Of a stretch of DNA of 64,000 nt, positions 1-14,600 are shown piece by piece. The notes beneath the pieces are model-generated. The model did no database searches. It was not told the origin of the DNA and saw only the letters and a list, made by a program, of their open reading frames with translations. Position 1 is the first letter of the stretch, and each line of letters starts with the position of its first letter. The stretch spans positions 3,796,001 to 3,860,000 of the forward strand of contig JAPFBL010000049.1 of NCBI GenBank assembly GCA_026182355.1. Reading direction: 5' to 3'. A program made the translations under genes and the position numbers. Source of the stretch: Hermatobates lingyangjiaoensis. Its lineage: Eukaryota > Arthropoda > Insecta > Hemiptera > Hermatobatidae.

Positions 1-140
1 ATAGATGAGCAAAGGATGTTTTGCTATCACATTTTTCATTATATTAGTAGACACATGTTAATTTGCATTACATAGCACTGCTGAAAAATTCCATGATATG
101 TATATAGAAATGTAACTGTTATGTTTATTTATTCTTACAG

Positions 141-282
141 GCAGTTTTTTCAAGAGTTGCGAGAGTCTGTAAATATGACAGAGGAGGTCCGTTAAGATTT
201 AGAAACCGTTGGACGTCATTTTTAAAATCAAGGTTAAACTGTTCAGTTCAAGGAGATTTCCCTTTCTATTTTAATGAAATTC
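141..282 (+). CDS. Sema1a: Sema1a coding exon a: Sema domain
   Basis: This exon follows the acceptor ttcttacag and ends at the donor gtaagt. It starts in phase 0 and encodes 47 residues plus one base. It contains [11 protein letters not shown] and [12 protein letters not shown], which are conserved blade motifs of the Sema beta-propeller with paired cysteines. The upstream Sema blades are outside the window. Confidence 0.95.
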
Positions 283-3200
283 GTAAGTAATTTAATTTTC
301 CTAAAACATTTGTACAGGATTCTGTAGGTTATAATATTTGAAACATTATTATTTACTGACCAATGCCAGAAATAAAATGTTAATTGCCGAAGTATATAGA
401 ACTTCAATACTATAACATTTCGTTTATTTTTTGTTAAATATTCTTAGTTAGTATTTGCATATGAAAGTAGAATGTCCCGTGTACATTCAAACTAATGAGA
501 AAATTTTGTTTTTTTTTAAATAATTCAAACATTATTTCTATAATTCTTAATATGAAACACTGAAAGATTCTGAGCATGTTCAGCTGACTCGGAACAAATA
601 CCTATTTTTGTGGTCAGAGAACCTCTGTTCAGTTTAGCTGATCGAGGGTGAATTCGCACTATCAAGAGTAACAAGAGACTCGACCGAATACCATTACATT
701 GTCGCACCACTTGTACTTAAGCCACAATATACCTGATGATATACTGAAATAAGACATCTGCCTAGAAAAGGAAAATACGAAAATAGGTTCCGAGAGAAAA
801 AAATAAAAGACCTGCCGAGTCACGAAGAACTGAGTGGGGTAGATAGTGATAACAGCTCTTGCGTCACCTTCAAACCTAGCAGGCTTTTCAAATTAAAGTT
901 GAAGACTTCCATTGTAAACAAATCAAACGAACTATTTGATATCACTATGATGGTTATATATTTATGGTTCTATAATCAGAAATAATAATAATAAGGATTA
1001 TATCGGTATATCTCAGGGGTTTAAAATTCATTTATAATATGTTCTCCTGAAAACTCAGTCGTACTCAATAATTATCTTTGAATAAATATGAATATATCTG
1101 ATAAAATAACATAGTTTTCTTTTGCAAACGGGAAATGTTTCTCATTTACAAAGCATTCTTGTAGATGTTTGGAGTGGAGAATTTGACGTACTACAAATTT
1201 CTTAATAGGTGTTCACTCTTCATGTAAATGCTATATTTAAGAAATGATTTGAGGGTATACAAATTGAACCCTCCGGAATTATGATTTAAGTGTCCAAAAA
1301 TTGTATAGAGCGTTATTTTAGGAATGAAATTTTTGAAATATATAATTTAATTGTTGTTTTGATTATAAAATAGTCTGTAGAATTAGTATGTTGATATAAA
1401 CCCTAGATGGTATTATATCTTAAAACAATAAATGTTGCAGAGTCTACTACTGAACTGGTGGAAGGAACATATGGATCAGTTACCACTCTGCTACTTTATG
1501 CTGTATTTACAACACCAGTTAACAGTATTGGTGGGTCTGCTATCTGTGCCTTTGCACTTCAAGATATTAGTGACACATTCGAAGGCAATTTTAAGGAGCA
1601 GACTGAGCTTAATTCTAATTGGCTTCCTGTGCAAAGTGTAAAAGTAAGTTATATATTACATTTCCCCTATAAATATACAATCTATGTCTATGTTTAACAT
1701 AAAAATATTAATTCAACTCGCATGAGTATATTGTATTGTAAAATAGTAAATAAATAATAATAAATTACCTTCCATTAATTTTTGTAACTTCGCTAAAAGG
1801 GAGTAATTTATTTTTACAATACTCTTTAATTTTGAAAATAAGTGTTTACATTTCGTTAACCATTTTCTTGTCCGTAAACAAGTTTTTATTTATTATTTTA
1901 TTGTTTAAATATATGAATCTACCTAATTTGTATGAACAATATCTAATAAAATAATACCAAGTGTAATGAAATGTAAAAAGTGTATTAAATATACAATTCA
2001 TATTCAAAAGGCTATATACTAACACATTTTTGAAATGTTTCTTGAGAAGAATAATTTGTTAACAATTTACTTATTGTATTGATTGTTCTAAGGAATCATT
2101 TTTTCCACTACAAAGAGTTATTAGTGGAATTTTCACTTTAATCAGGTCTGATAGCTGAAAACTCTATTTCGATTGATCCCGACAATTGAAATGGCAATTT
2201 AAAGATATTTTTAGACCCAGATCATCTAAACAAAGTTCTTCAAATGTCACATTCCCAGATACAAATAATAAAGGAAATCATTTGTATTTAAAAAAACGCC
2301 AAGTTCTTTAGTGTTGTGGACGCCAGTAGAGGATTTTGGCAAATCAATCTCAACGTGATTAGTTCCTTTACTTCTTTCTGGACACCGCTGGGTGTTATAG
2401 ATGTCCTTTAGCATATTACTTCAAATTTTGTGAAGGAACTAAAAATGATAGGATTTTAGAGAGCATGTGCCTATGCTAGATGAACAAATTCAAACTATTC
2501 AGAAATTGACTCCAACAGATGAATAATGTTAAAGATTAAAATCGTTTATTTTACAATGTTGGTCAAACCGTATACATCAAATCCATGAAATAGTACGGCA
2601 ATGCTCTAAATTCAAATAAAAATTAACATTTGCAGAGTTAACATTAAGCTCAACGAGTTTTTATGTCAGAAAATTTACTTTCCGACATATTAAAACGTCG
2701 CAACAGTTTTCACAAGGAATTGAGATGACGCAATGTCTAGCAAGAGACAGTGTTTCAGGTCAGGCATTAGTAAAAAACCTTCAATTATTTGTTAATAAAT
2801 GTCAAACGTGCATCAAGCAATTTCCTAACTACTATAAGATGTCTCTGCAAACAGAGCAAGTATCAGAATACCCATTCTAAATAGTGAGTATGGATTTGTT
2901 TAAAATTGAGGTTCGAGGAAGGAAAAAAAAAATTATTTTGATAGTAGATCACTAATCTTTTTTTCGAATGGGAAGAAGTCAGCACTATGGAAACAGTTAT
3001 ATCCAGTTGCAAACGGCAGTTTGCTATATATAGAGTACCGATGTAGATTATGACAGATAATGGGTCACATTTCCAGAATACCAATTTTAACCATTTTTTG
3101 AAACAATAGGTTTTTACATTCAACTTCAACTCTAAACCACAATGAAAGAAATGGCGAAGCTGAACCAGCTGAAGAAGTCATGGGAAGGACACTTAAGATC

Positions 3201-6200
3201 GAAGTAATGAGTGCAGGAGATTATCATTACCATCTTTGTTAAATCATAGAATCACTCCATATAAACAATACTCAAGTCCGGTGCTCTCTTAATTGCAAGA
3301 GAACGAGATACAGCATTCTTTATACAGAAGATGACTTCATTTCCTGCATTCACAAGGAACATAACAAGAGCTGCCATGGATAAAAAAGTCAGACCACTCA
3401 AGTCTTTGGAAGTAGAGCAACCAGTAGTAGTGAAGATGTATGATAAATGATTCACGAACTGAAATGTATTGAGCAACCAGACTGATAGATCATACTCACT
3501 GGAGCAAACAATAACGATTATAGAAGAGATAGAATGATTAAAAACTGCCTGGGATGGCCGAACAAAGGAAATCAGTTGAAGCAGCTGATGTCATTAAACG
3601 AAACAATAATTAATTGAGATGATCATACGGGTAGGTAATAATTTTCTGTTCCTGTGTAACCTGCAATAGAAAAAGAGGAACAATAAGAAAGCAGATATCC
3701 AGCAGTCCTACACCAACTGGACTAGCATGTATATTTGTGATTACTATATATATTATCTTAGGTTAACTGATAGGAAGAATGTAAGTTGATTCGTGCAAAA
3801 TATGTATTTTGTTTAGTTGTGAAAAAAAGGCACGTTATTGTATTAAATTATTCGCCAGTGGTGTGAACAATGATCATGTTGGGAGATAACAATCTCGATT
3901 TTAAAGTTTGTCTTCTAATACCCATGGTTATAGGTGATCACCTTTAGTACTGTATAGAGGCAGAAAGTGTGGCTCATTTATTATTCGGCTCCCATTTGAG
4001 GCACATTGCCGAGTTGATTGGGAGTCCTAAATTTTACCCAGCTCAAGTGAATTTAGAGTAGGTATCTTTAACGAGTTCCTGATATCGTACAGGCTTGAGA
4101 CCGACAGCTTAACGTCCTTTCCGAAGGGCGACATGCTCAGATCTCTTCACCTCTTGAGTGAAGAATTCGATGGCCGGAGTGAGAATCGAATCCGGATCCA
4201 CCAGTCCAGCGGCGAGAATACCATGGCTTGGCTTGGCGGCTTGGCCACTGGGCTACCCTGACTCTCAATCTCGATTGTGAATTGATAATGAATGAACTTT
4301 CTGAGCTTTGCATATGATATTTTATTGTATTTTAAATACAATATCTCTCAAAACAATTGAAGAAATTTACGAATTACAAATTAGTAAATAAGGATGGTTT
4401 AATTCTATGCACCAAGTTATAGCCTTACTATATTCTTCCAACTTAACTGAATTTACTTTCCGAATATAATATTTCCCCAGTAGAAATACGCTTATTGAAT
4501 TTTTGGTTTAATTTTTTGAAAGATATATGTAATTTACCACTTTGAATCTCTATTTTTGTTTTAATTTTAGGTGCCTGACCCGAGACCAGGCCAGTGTGCT
4601 AATGATTCTCGTACACTACCTGATTTAACTTTAAATTTTATTAAAACTCACTCTCTCATGGATGAATCTGTTCCTTCATTCTTCAGACAACCAATTCTAG
4701 TCAGGACTAGTTTCCAGTAAGTTCATTTTAATTTATTATATCAGTTAAAATCATGTTTTTCTAAAGTAAAAAGAATCTATCCATATACTATTGATAGAAG
4801 ATTGAATATTTGAATAAATGGATGTTTAAATAACTTAATTGGGGAATTATTACAATTATGTGTAATAATAGTTATTAATAATAATAGTTACTACACATAT
4901 AACGGGCAGTCAGTAGACCTTTTTTGAATATGGGTTGGGTTTCAATTAATGTAGTTTCTGTTATTCTCACGGCAAGTGTTCTCCTTATGGTCGTTTGTGC
5001 TAAGGTTAAAAAAAAATAACTTCGTGTGTGTAAGTTTAAGCATGTCCAAACATTAGAACAAGAACCAGTAATTTCAGATAGTAACCAGAAATTTGTAACC
5101 ATGGATAAGCTGAGAATTTTTATGACCCAATATCCAGATAAAGCAACGTATATAGTTCCAGTACTGACTGAAGACCAACGCTAAGTATTCAAGGCCGACT
5201 CTGGTGCAGAATGCAATGTAATAGGTATGTCACTGTTTGATACTCTGGGTATTGATTGGAGTCGTTAAAGCTAACAAAGGAATTGGTTACTTGACAACTA
5301 AAGATCAGGTCCCAGTTATAGGCACATGTATTTTAAAATGGTATTTTAAATATGTAGTAATTCAGGCAATTTTTTTTGTATATCCAATGGCCAATATCAA
5401 GGTAGATGAAGAACGATATCAGAAATGTTAGGTTTGTGTAGTTGTAGAATTAGAAGGTAGACGATCTTAATATATTAGGTTTTCTCCATTACCAGATAAC
5501 ACTCAAAGTTGATGTACATTCGCTAGCATCCATTTCGATGGATTGGCAGCCATGTACTATTCTTTGTAGTAGGGGAAGATTACTACCAGTCAAAATAGAA
5601 GTTTCCCTTACGAGTCAACAAAATAAATCACAGTAGTCATACAGCAGATCTGCAAGTGAACGCCATCTATTTATGGCGTTTGCTAGCGTCATCTTCCAAA
5701 AACATTTCGATCAAAACAGATTCTTTATGTGGTCATGTGATTAGGAAGGGAGATAATCCACGTGACTACGTTGTCAAAAGTGAAGATGTAAATATCTACA
5801 TATGAAATGGGATGTAAAGAAAGTGAGTTCGTGCAGATATGTTTAAAAATGACCGAATATCTATTTTACGACAGATGCACGGAAAAGAAAGTGGAACAGC
5901 ATAGGTAAGTTAGAGTTAGAAGAAAACCTGCCGAGCCTACGAATTACATTACAAAGCATTAAAAGCGGAAAATGTTGTTGGTTACAGCAACAACAAATAT
6001 ATACATGTTCGTTGTATAGTGTAATTAATAATGGTATTTATTTCATTTGCATTGTTTTATTAGTGCTATTCTACAACAAGAATATTTAACTCCACTTCGC
6101 AATTAATGTACATCTTCGATAATGTAATCCAAAACGAAAGACAAATATACCGTGATTTAAGAACCCGAAGGATTCTAAATACAAAGAAACACCATAACAA

Positions 6201-8652
6201 AATAAAATCAGTGAAAATAATGACACAAAGGTTATATTTTATGTCACATTCCTATACGCCCACATCTACCGTTTCAAAAAGATCTATACACTTTTTCCTT
6301 TTGTAAACGGTCTAACTGCTTTTAAATTAATGGAGGAGATATGGATCACTGAGTGTAACCCGATTTAATTTTCTATAACCTACTTATATGCTAGTTGACT
6401 TACCTTTCTTTCGACATTTAGGCTAGCAAAGTCATAAGAACTGTATCTAATAACTCCCTCTTTAGTCCATTTTTCTACTTAGTCTTCGACTTTTAGTTTC
6501 TCTAACAAAGGTAATTGTCTGGGATGTTCAAAAATGTGTATGTCATCATCAGGTTTATATATATATATATTATATAATCAACTACTCTGTTTAAACTAAT
6601 AAAAATTGTTTGTAGAAATAATTTAGAAATACACTTTTTCATGGAGGTTGAACTTATAGGGAATTGTTTGGTTCATTATACTTTCTTATGATCAATAAGA
6701 AAATGTCGTTACATTATTAAGTATTTCAATTTATTTGTTTCAGATACCGCTTCACTCAAATCGCTGTTGATCCACAAATAAAAACCCCTGGAGGAAAATC
6801 GTATGATGTTTTATTCATAGGAACAGGTATTTTGTGTAGAGTAATATTACTGAGCCTTAATGTTTGTCTACATAATAGAATCACACAAATAACAAATAAT
6901 GTACGATTTATTACTATCATAATTGTAGAGTTTCAACATGTTTTATTTGAAGTCTGCCAGCAAATCTAATTTTTTTATTTTTCAATATACATGATACTTA
7001 TTTCTAATTTTAAATTATTAAAGTATATAATTTCGTCTTAACTTCATAATTGAAAGAATGAGAAATTAGTATGATCGTCAAAAAATAGTATACACAAAAA
7101 GTGAATACTATTTTTAGTTTGTATTGTGTAATAAATTCAAAGTTGAATTAATTAACATTTCCTTTACTTGGTATGACAAATTCATTAAAAATTAATATTC
7201 AGGGACAATTCTTCCATCACATATGATATCCGAGTAAAAACGGTTTAACACAGATATATTGAAAACAAAGTACAATTTTTAATATAAAGATTAGAGTGAG
7301 AAAGTATTAAAACTGTTCAAAGTCAAGTAGGACCTCTCCAGGTAGTGCCAACGACGCTCTAAGTTACTCAACCATAATCTTTTAGGAAAACAACTCCTTC
7401 ATGTATTTACAATAACTGGTGACGGTTCAAACTTGTTGACAATTGGAAGTGATTTGAATAGTATGTGGATATATTAAGAAGGACGCTATTTAGGAAACTG
7501 GAGGTGCTTATATAGAAACAAGTTTCAGCAAATATAGTATTTTATTTTGCAATGTTTATGTAAAGAAAGGACTGCTGCCAAAATTTACGAATATATATAG
7601 CTAACAGTATTAGATATTGTAGTTCCTCAAAATTTGAGAGATTTGTATAGTAGTTGATTCAATTTTTTTTTCTTTTTTTCCAGATAATGGTAAAGTTCTG
7701 AAAACTGTCAATGCTGAATCAGCTGACTCTGTTCAAAGAGTGAGCCCTGTTGTTATAGAAGAATTACAGGTTTTTCCTCAAAATATTAGCGTACGCACTC
7801 TGAAAATTGTCCGCACAGATGCTGAATCGGATGGTAGACTAATTGTTGTATCAGATAATGAAGTAATATCACTTCGTCTTCATAGATGTGATAAAGTAAA
7901 CTCAGGATGCAGGTATTATAATTAATAATTTGTTGAAACAGAACATTGATATTAAGTTTACTTATAGTAAAGTTGAGTGCAGGCCACTCCAGATTTTTTT
8001 TTTGTTAATACTCGGAAAAATGAACTACATCATTTCTAACTTTTAAAAAAATTCCTCACGAAAACTCTTCGGACTTGCGAAAAAATATTTAATAATTTTC
8101 TTTAAAAATGTTAATACATATTCTGTTAAATTGTATATAACTCTCCTATACATCAATAGTTCCTCAGTTTAGAGATAAACATAATTTAATCCGATTTGGT
8201 TGTAAAATTGTATACATTTTTCTAGTTGTTTATTCGTTTTACTTTATAATATTTTCTTTCTGACTCAAAAGCGCTATAGAAATTCATACACGTGAGGTAA
8301 TATTCTCAGTAATTAGAAGTACCTCTTTATACCAAACATATAACACAAATAATTTCCGATTTTAAATCTTATTAAATATTGATGTAGATTTGAAAATTTT
8401 AACAAAATATTTTCCATCCAAAAAAACTCTAAATTCAATCTGTTATTAAGTTAGAAACAAAAATGTCTTATGCGTTAAGTTTTCAGAACAATATTCCAAA
8501 TACTGAACAATAGAGGAAAATTATTCATACCAAAACACTTACTTTGTCAAGAGTGATTGTTCTTGAATGGTTTAAGTTGTGGAAGGTAACTTCTTCTTGA
8601 CTTTTTGACTTATCTTGCCAATTTTACTTATAACGCACGCACACACACACAA

Positions 8653-8688
<36 letters not shown>

Positions 8689-11600
8689 CATTGACATAAA
8701 GAACACACAGAAATGAAACAGAATCTCACTACTATATTTCGATGGCCTCGTCATAAGGCGGATAGAAACGAGTTGCTCCGCAGGCAGACCACAACTCAGC
8801 GTCGTCTGAATTAGAAATTGTTCTGAAAGTTCTAAAATTGTTTAAATGAACCTCAAGCCAATTAGGGTCTCTCCCAGTTAGCTGCAACAACGCTCTAGGT
8901 CACTAACCCTCACCGATTATAAAAACAACTTTAATCCCCCCAACCTCAGCAAAACATTCCACCTTTCTTATATAAAGCATTATGTTTCAAAATGCATTCA
9001 TATCTTGGTAATGACTGAGGACAGCAGAAACATTTCTGTGTTCATTTTACATGTCGATTGGTAATTTATTATATTCTGTGGTTACAGTAACAAGATCGTT
9101 ATTCAGATTTCAGATGAACTTTCATGTCATTCGTTTCACATGAACACGTGAAATAACAATCTATGATCAAACCACAGTATGAAAGATCTTAATTTATTCT
9201 CATTTCATATTGTGGTTTGATCATATATATATATATATTATCATGAGAAATTAAATTCGTGATTAAAATAAGTAAGCTCCAATTATAGAGATAAAGCTGG
9301 AAAAAACAATACATAAATCAACAGGGCATACACTCTATTCACACCTACTGCTGGAAAAAATTGGCAACACGCCTTCTCCTTCTGTTGAAGTCATCCTCAG
9401 AGACCCGTCAAGAAGGAACTGACCTTACCCTATTGGCCCATACAATAGCAGTCACTTTTTCATTAGAGTGCGAGTACTGACTAAAAACTTACAACGTGCT
9501 AATCCAATTCTGAATCAGGTTGTGACTTGTGGTAACGTCATCTTCAATTACTAGGTCAAGAAGGAAGAGTGACCTTACAGAACTTAACTCATTGGAGAAG
9601 AGTAAGTCTTGAGAAAGTGTTTTGGTAGGAATAGTTTTTCTTTACTTCTAACTTCAAAGTTTAGACTTTTTTAACTTCTAATTTCTAACTGTTATTAAGT
9701 TTATATATATGATTGTAGGTGTTCGATTCCACAAAGTAATCAATTTTAGGTCTTAAGTACATAATGATACCATTGATTGATTTCATCATCAGAAATCCTA
9801 AATGTTTTCCATATTTTATTATCTGAAATTATTATAAATTCTTTGTAACCTAATGAACGCAAATTACTTTTTTTAATGATTTACTTATCTTTAAATATTT
9901 AATTAAATTTTTCTCCGAACATTACCAGTTAATGCCAACAATTTAAATATTTTATAGATTAGTTAATATTATACAAAAATTTTATAAAAATACAGGGTGT
10001 CCCAAAAAAATGTATACACACTTTAAATTATTGTAATTTAGATGTTTATTGTAATTTTTTTTTAACCATGTAAACTAATTAATAAGCATTATTTTTTGTT
10101 TTGCCACCAACTCTTCTCAAACTGCAGTCCGCTTTGTTCTACATACTACCGATAATGCGAAGGGTTTACAAAAAAATGTACCCCATCTTTTAGAAGCTGA
10201 TAACTTAATTGTTTGCATTTGGTTGTAGAAATGTTTTAAGTGGAAAAATTAAATTTCAGATTAACTCATTCTCTTACTGATGATGACCAAGACCGAAAAA
10301 GTACTTGAAAAGGTGCAGCAGGTTCAAATAAATAAGACCAGCCACAGTGGAGTTAAAAAAATCACTGAATTAATCCTTTTGATTATAATCCACAGCATAC
10401 TGTAATTTCTGATGAGTTAACATGGCGGTCGATCACAACTATGAATATAGTTATGATGTAAAGTTATAGTTATGATATAAATTATTGTAGTATTACAATA
10501 ATTTAAATTGTGTATACATTTTTTCGGGACACCCTTCGGTATATTATGTCTATGAGAAATAAAAAATTAATTGCATTGACAGTTATTTAGTTTAAAACAT
10601 TTATGACGATTTATTTGTTGTTGTTTAAAGCAAAACCAACATATAGTTTAACCTCGATAATATTTCATGTATTGGATCTCAATCAAATAATTGTATTATT
10701 TTTATAGTGAATGCGTAGCACTGCAAGATCCTTACTGCGCATGGGACAGACTCAGTGGTAAATGTAAGGCAGTTGGTGCTTCAAGGTGGAGTGATGATAA
10801 GGTCTTTTACCAGAATATTCAACATGGTGTCCACACTTCTTGCCCATCTAGTGAGTGTATATCATCTGTCTTAAAGAGAAAAAATATAATTATTATTTCT
10901 ACAATAAATAAGAAATTAGATTCATATCAACTTGACTGGTGGTATGTATTTATTATAAATGAATTAAAACGTTGATTCTAAGTATTCTTTTTGTCTTTCT
11001 ATATTAAAATGTTATAAAAGACAATAGAAACTTCATGCTTCTACCAATAACTATATTATTGATAAAACTTCAAAAAAAAAGAAAAATAAATTGTACACAT
11101 TATTTTTACAGTTGAAATTAAATTCTGATAGGCTCGTTAGAGTGCAACATTCTTGTATGAAGAAATCAGTCAAACATAAATTTAAAAAATTAAAACTCAG
11201 TAAAAAACATTAAAAACCAACAATACTTTTAAATGATCTCGTAGTAAAACTCAATAATACTCCTTAACAACTGCCTTGTACTTTATATTGGGATAAATTT
11301 TCCATTCCCCAAATATTTATCGTGCTCATTAAAAACAAATGTGATATCTGATGGACGTTAAAATTGTCCTAATTACAGGGAATTTTATACATTAAGAAAA
11401 TACATGAGGTCGTTTAACCAAGTCTTTTATCAAGAACCAGTTCTGGTCAAAAGTTCTTAGTTCCTTTATACTTTTTCTGTACTTTCTTAATGATTTATCT
11501 ATTAACCTCTTACATCACATGTTTACCGTGTAATATTTATGTCTACATGAAAGTATAAACAAATTGTATGACATTTATTATATTAACAGACGAACGTTAA

Positions 11601-14600
11601 ACAACTGTTTATGAATGTAAGAGTGTTACATACTTTGTTATTACAATGCTTATGTACATATAATACTTAAGAGTTTTTAATTTAATCAACTTTTAAAATT
11701 TGGCTAGTTTAATAAAATGTACAACTTAATCTTATATTTAAAGTATTTATTTTAGTAATACCATGAACTTTTTACTTTGACTCTACTATTGTCATAATTC
11801 AATTTTTACAATCGTATTTTACACAACTGTATTAAGAATTTGACAACTGTATATACAACTGTAAGAATTTTAAATTATTTCATCAAAACACAAAGCTTGA
11901 GAAAATATATTGGATTGGAATTTATTACTGAAATAATAATAATTTTTTGTTACTAGCAGGAAAGGTTCAAGGCAAAGATGCAGGTAGTGTTGGAGGGCTT
12001 TCATCAAATAATCCTAAACCAGATTCAGATAGAAATATTGGTGATGGTGAAGTCATAAATATTGTTCAAGAAGATGACAACCATTATAACAATGGTTAGA
12101 GAGAGTTTGGTTTATATTTTTTTTGGATTTGGTTCAATTTTATTTTAATTAACTTTAATTAATTACATCTATTATCTTAATATCAACAGAAAATTAAGTG
12201 TTTTAATGTGTAATTTAGCTTGTATAATAATGACTATAAACAATGAGAAAAGTATTGTGGAAAATTTAAAGTTTGAGGGAAATATGAAAATTATTTTAAT
12301 TTATAAATCATTAAAATTAATGTCATAAACTGACTCTAGAAAGTTTTATTGTAGGTTTGATTATCATTAAACTTTCATTTAATGGTTCTACGCATCAAAC
12401 TTTCGTTACTTCTTGACATTAATAAATGTTCAGTTCATTGGAGTTCTTATTATTTGCATAACTAAAAAAAGGAATTTATTACAATAACAGCGTAAAGTCC
12501 ACCATTTTGTATAATATCTGATCATTATGTGTTTTCCAACACATCAGATTTATCATTCTTTATATTATTAATGCCACTTTGCTAGGAATTATTATTTGAA
12601 TATGAAAATTATTATTTATACATATACATATTTACAAATTATTATTGAGACATTACTGTATTATTTCATTTTGGATTTCACATTTGTTATGATTATTTAT
12701 ACTTACCGTTTGATTTAATTTATTTTAGGACCAGAAGTAAGTGCTGCTGATACCTCAGGTCTACATTACACTGTTGAGACAATGGCTATGTCTGTTGTTG
12801 CTGCTTCCTTAGCGGCCTTGTTGGTAGGATTCGTTTCTGGGTATTTATGTGGACGGAAATGTCACAAAGATGATGATGATAATTTGCCATACCCTGATAC
12901 AGAGTATGAATATTTTGAGCAGAGACATAATGTTAACATGTACGTTACTGATTACTTTATACTAATTTTATTAAAAACAATGTAATTCTGAAATAACTTT
13001 CAAGTGTCCTGCATTTCCTTATGTTTTAGTTGTAGTTTAGTTATGTTTTTTTAAAAAAAAGTTTTAAACAAAGATTATGATATTAGTATGATAATGATAA
13101 TTTTAGTATTGTACATTTCTACTTTTAAATTATTTATTTAGGAGAAGGCCGGCGGAGCCAAAGTTGTTACCACAGGAAGAAGTCACATATGCAGAACCTG
13201 TGCTTGTGCCTCCAAATAAAACACTGAATTCACCAAAAACTACCTTAAGAAAAAATGACAATATGTTCCAATTTAATGAAAATTACAATGCTCCATATGC
13301 AAGGCCCAACCGCGACCACTTTGGAACCTTAAGATCTCAAAGGGAAACTGCGAAGGTAAAAACCATTCGTTATAGTTACAATATTTTTTAAGACTTAGTA
13401 AGAGTTATTATTTTTCTAGTGACTATTTTTTTTACAGAAGTATACATTTTTTTTCATTTGATTAGGTATTGCTTGAACTCGATGAATTTTAACCCTTTTG
13501 ACTACCTAAGTGAAGCCGAAATTTGAGGTTTGTTCTTTTTATTTTAGCGTTAATATGTTATGAGTATTCATTATGAATAATATATTGACTTGTGTAACTT
13601 GTAAATAATTTGTAACGTGTAAAAAGTGACTTGTAAATATGGTACTGTTTGAAGAACTAAATTTATCATTTTTATATTTGACATGATGTCATATATTGTA
13701 TTATATATTCAGGAGCGTTCTAGACTGTTCTATGGTTGACAGCAACCCGTTTGCAGATGTTCACTATGAAAGTTATTAGTCACAAGTATTTGATAATACA
13801 AGAATTTGATAAAGTTACGTTTTTTCTTGATGTCTCAGTCTACTTTCCGCTGATACAACAGTTTTCATTATATGTTTTTTTTCACCTAACTTGATATGAC
13901 ATTTAATAAAAAAATCATTTTCATTAATAAAAATTATCTTGTTGAGCTGTATGTATTTAATTATGACAGTTAAAAGACGTGATTTTTTTGCTTTAACTAA
14001 AGTATAGCAATCATGAAAAGATTCGTTCTCGAAATTTTGACGCATTTACATGTTTTGAGGTCCCTAAGGTCCATTTTTCACGCTTTTTTTTATAATGTCT
14101 AAAGCTTTTTCTGTATGTGTATCCAAAGTTTGTGGACACGTTACAGGGTACACAATTTGAAGAATCAATTCGTATTTTTCACAAAAATGCCGCCCAGACT
14201 GTAGAAGTGACCAATTGTTTTAGAAATATTGCGTCATGGCAAAGTCACTTTTTTTGTCAAAATGCGATAACATTTAGATAACATTTTTTTACTCCTAACT
14301 ACAAACCCTAGAGTAAAACTTGAATAAAACTTCATTTGTGTGGAGACTTTTGTTGGTTTATCCATTTTACCTCAGAAACCCTAGAGTGTTAAAATTTTGG
14401 GATTATTATGAACATAACAGAATCATTACCTTAAAAAAAATAACTGAATTCTAGTTGTGATTTCAACAATTGTAAAAGTAAGTTTTGCAGTAAAATGTAC
14501 ACATTTTGACTGTGATTGATTCTGGAATGCTTTAAACATGACACAGGTCGCATCGTTTAACAGATTACAATGAAACTATATCCAAAACTAGTACATTTTT

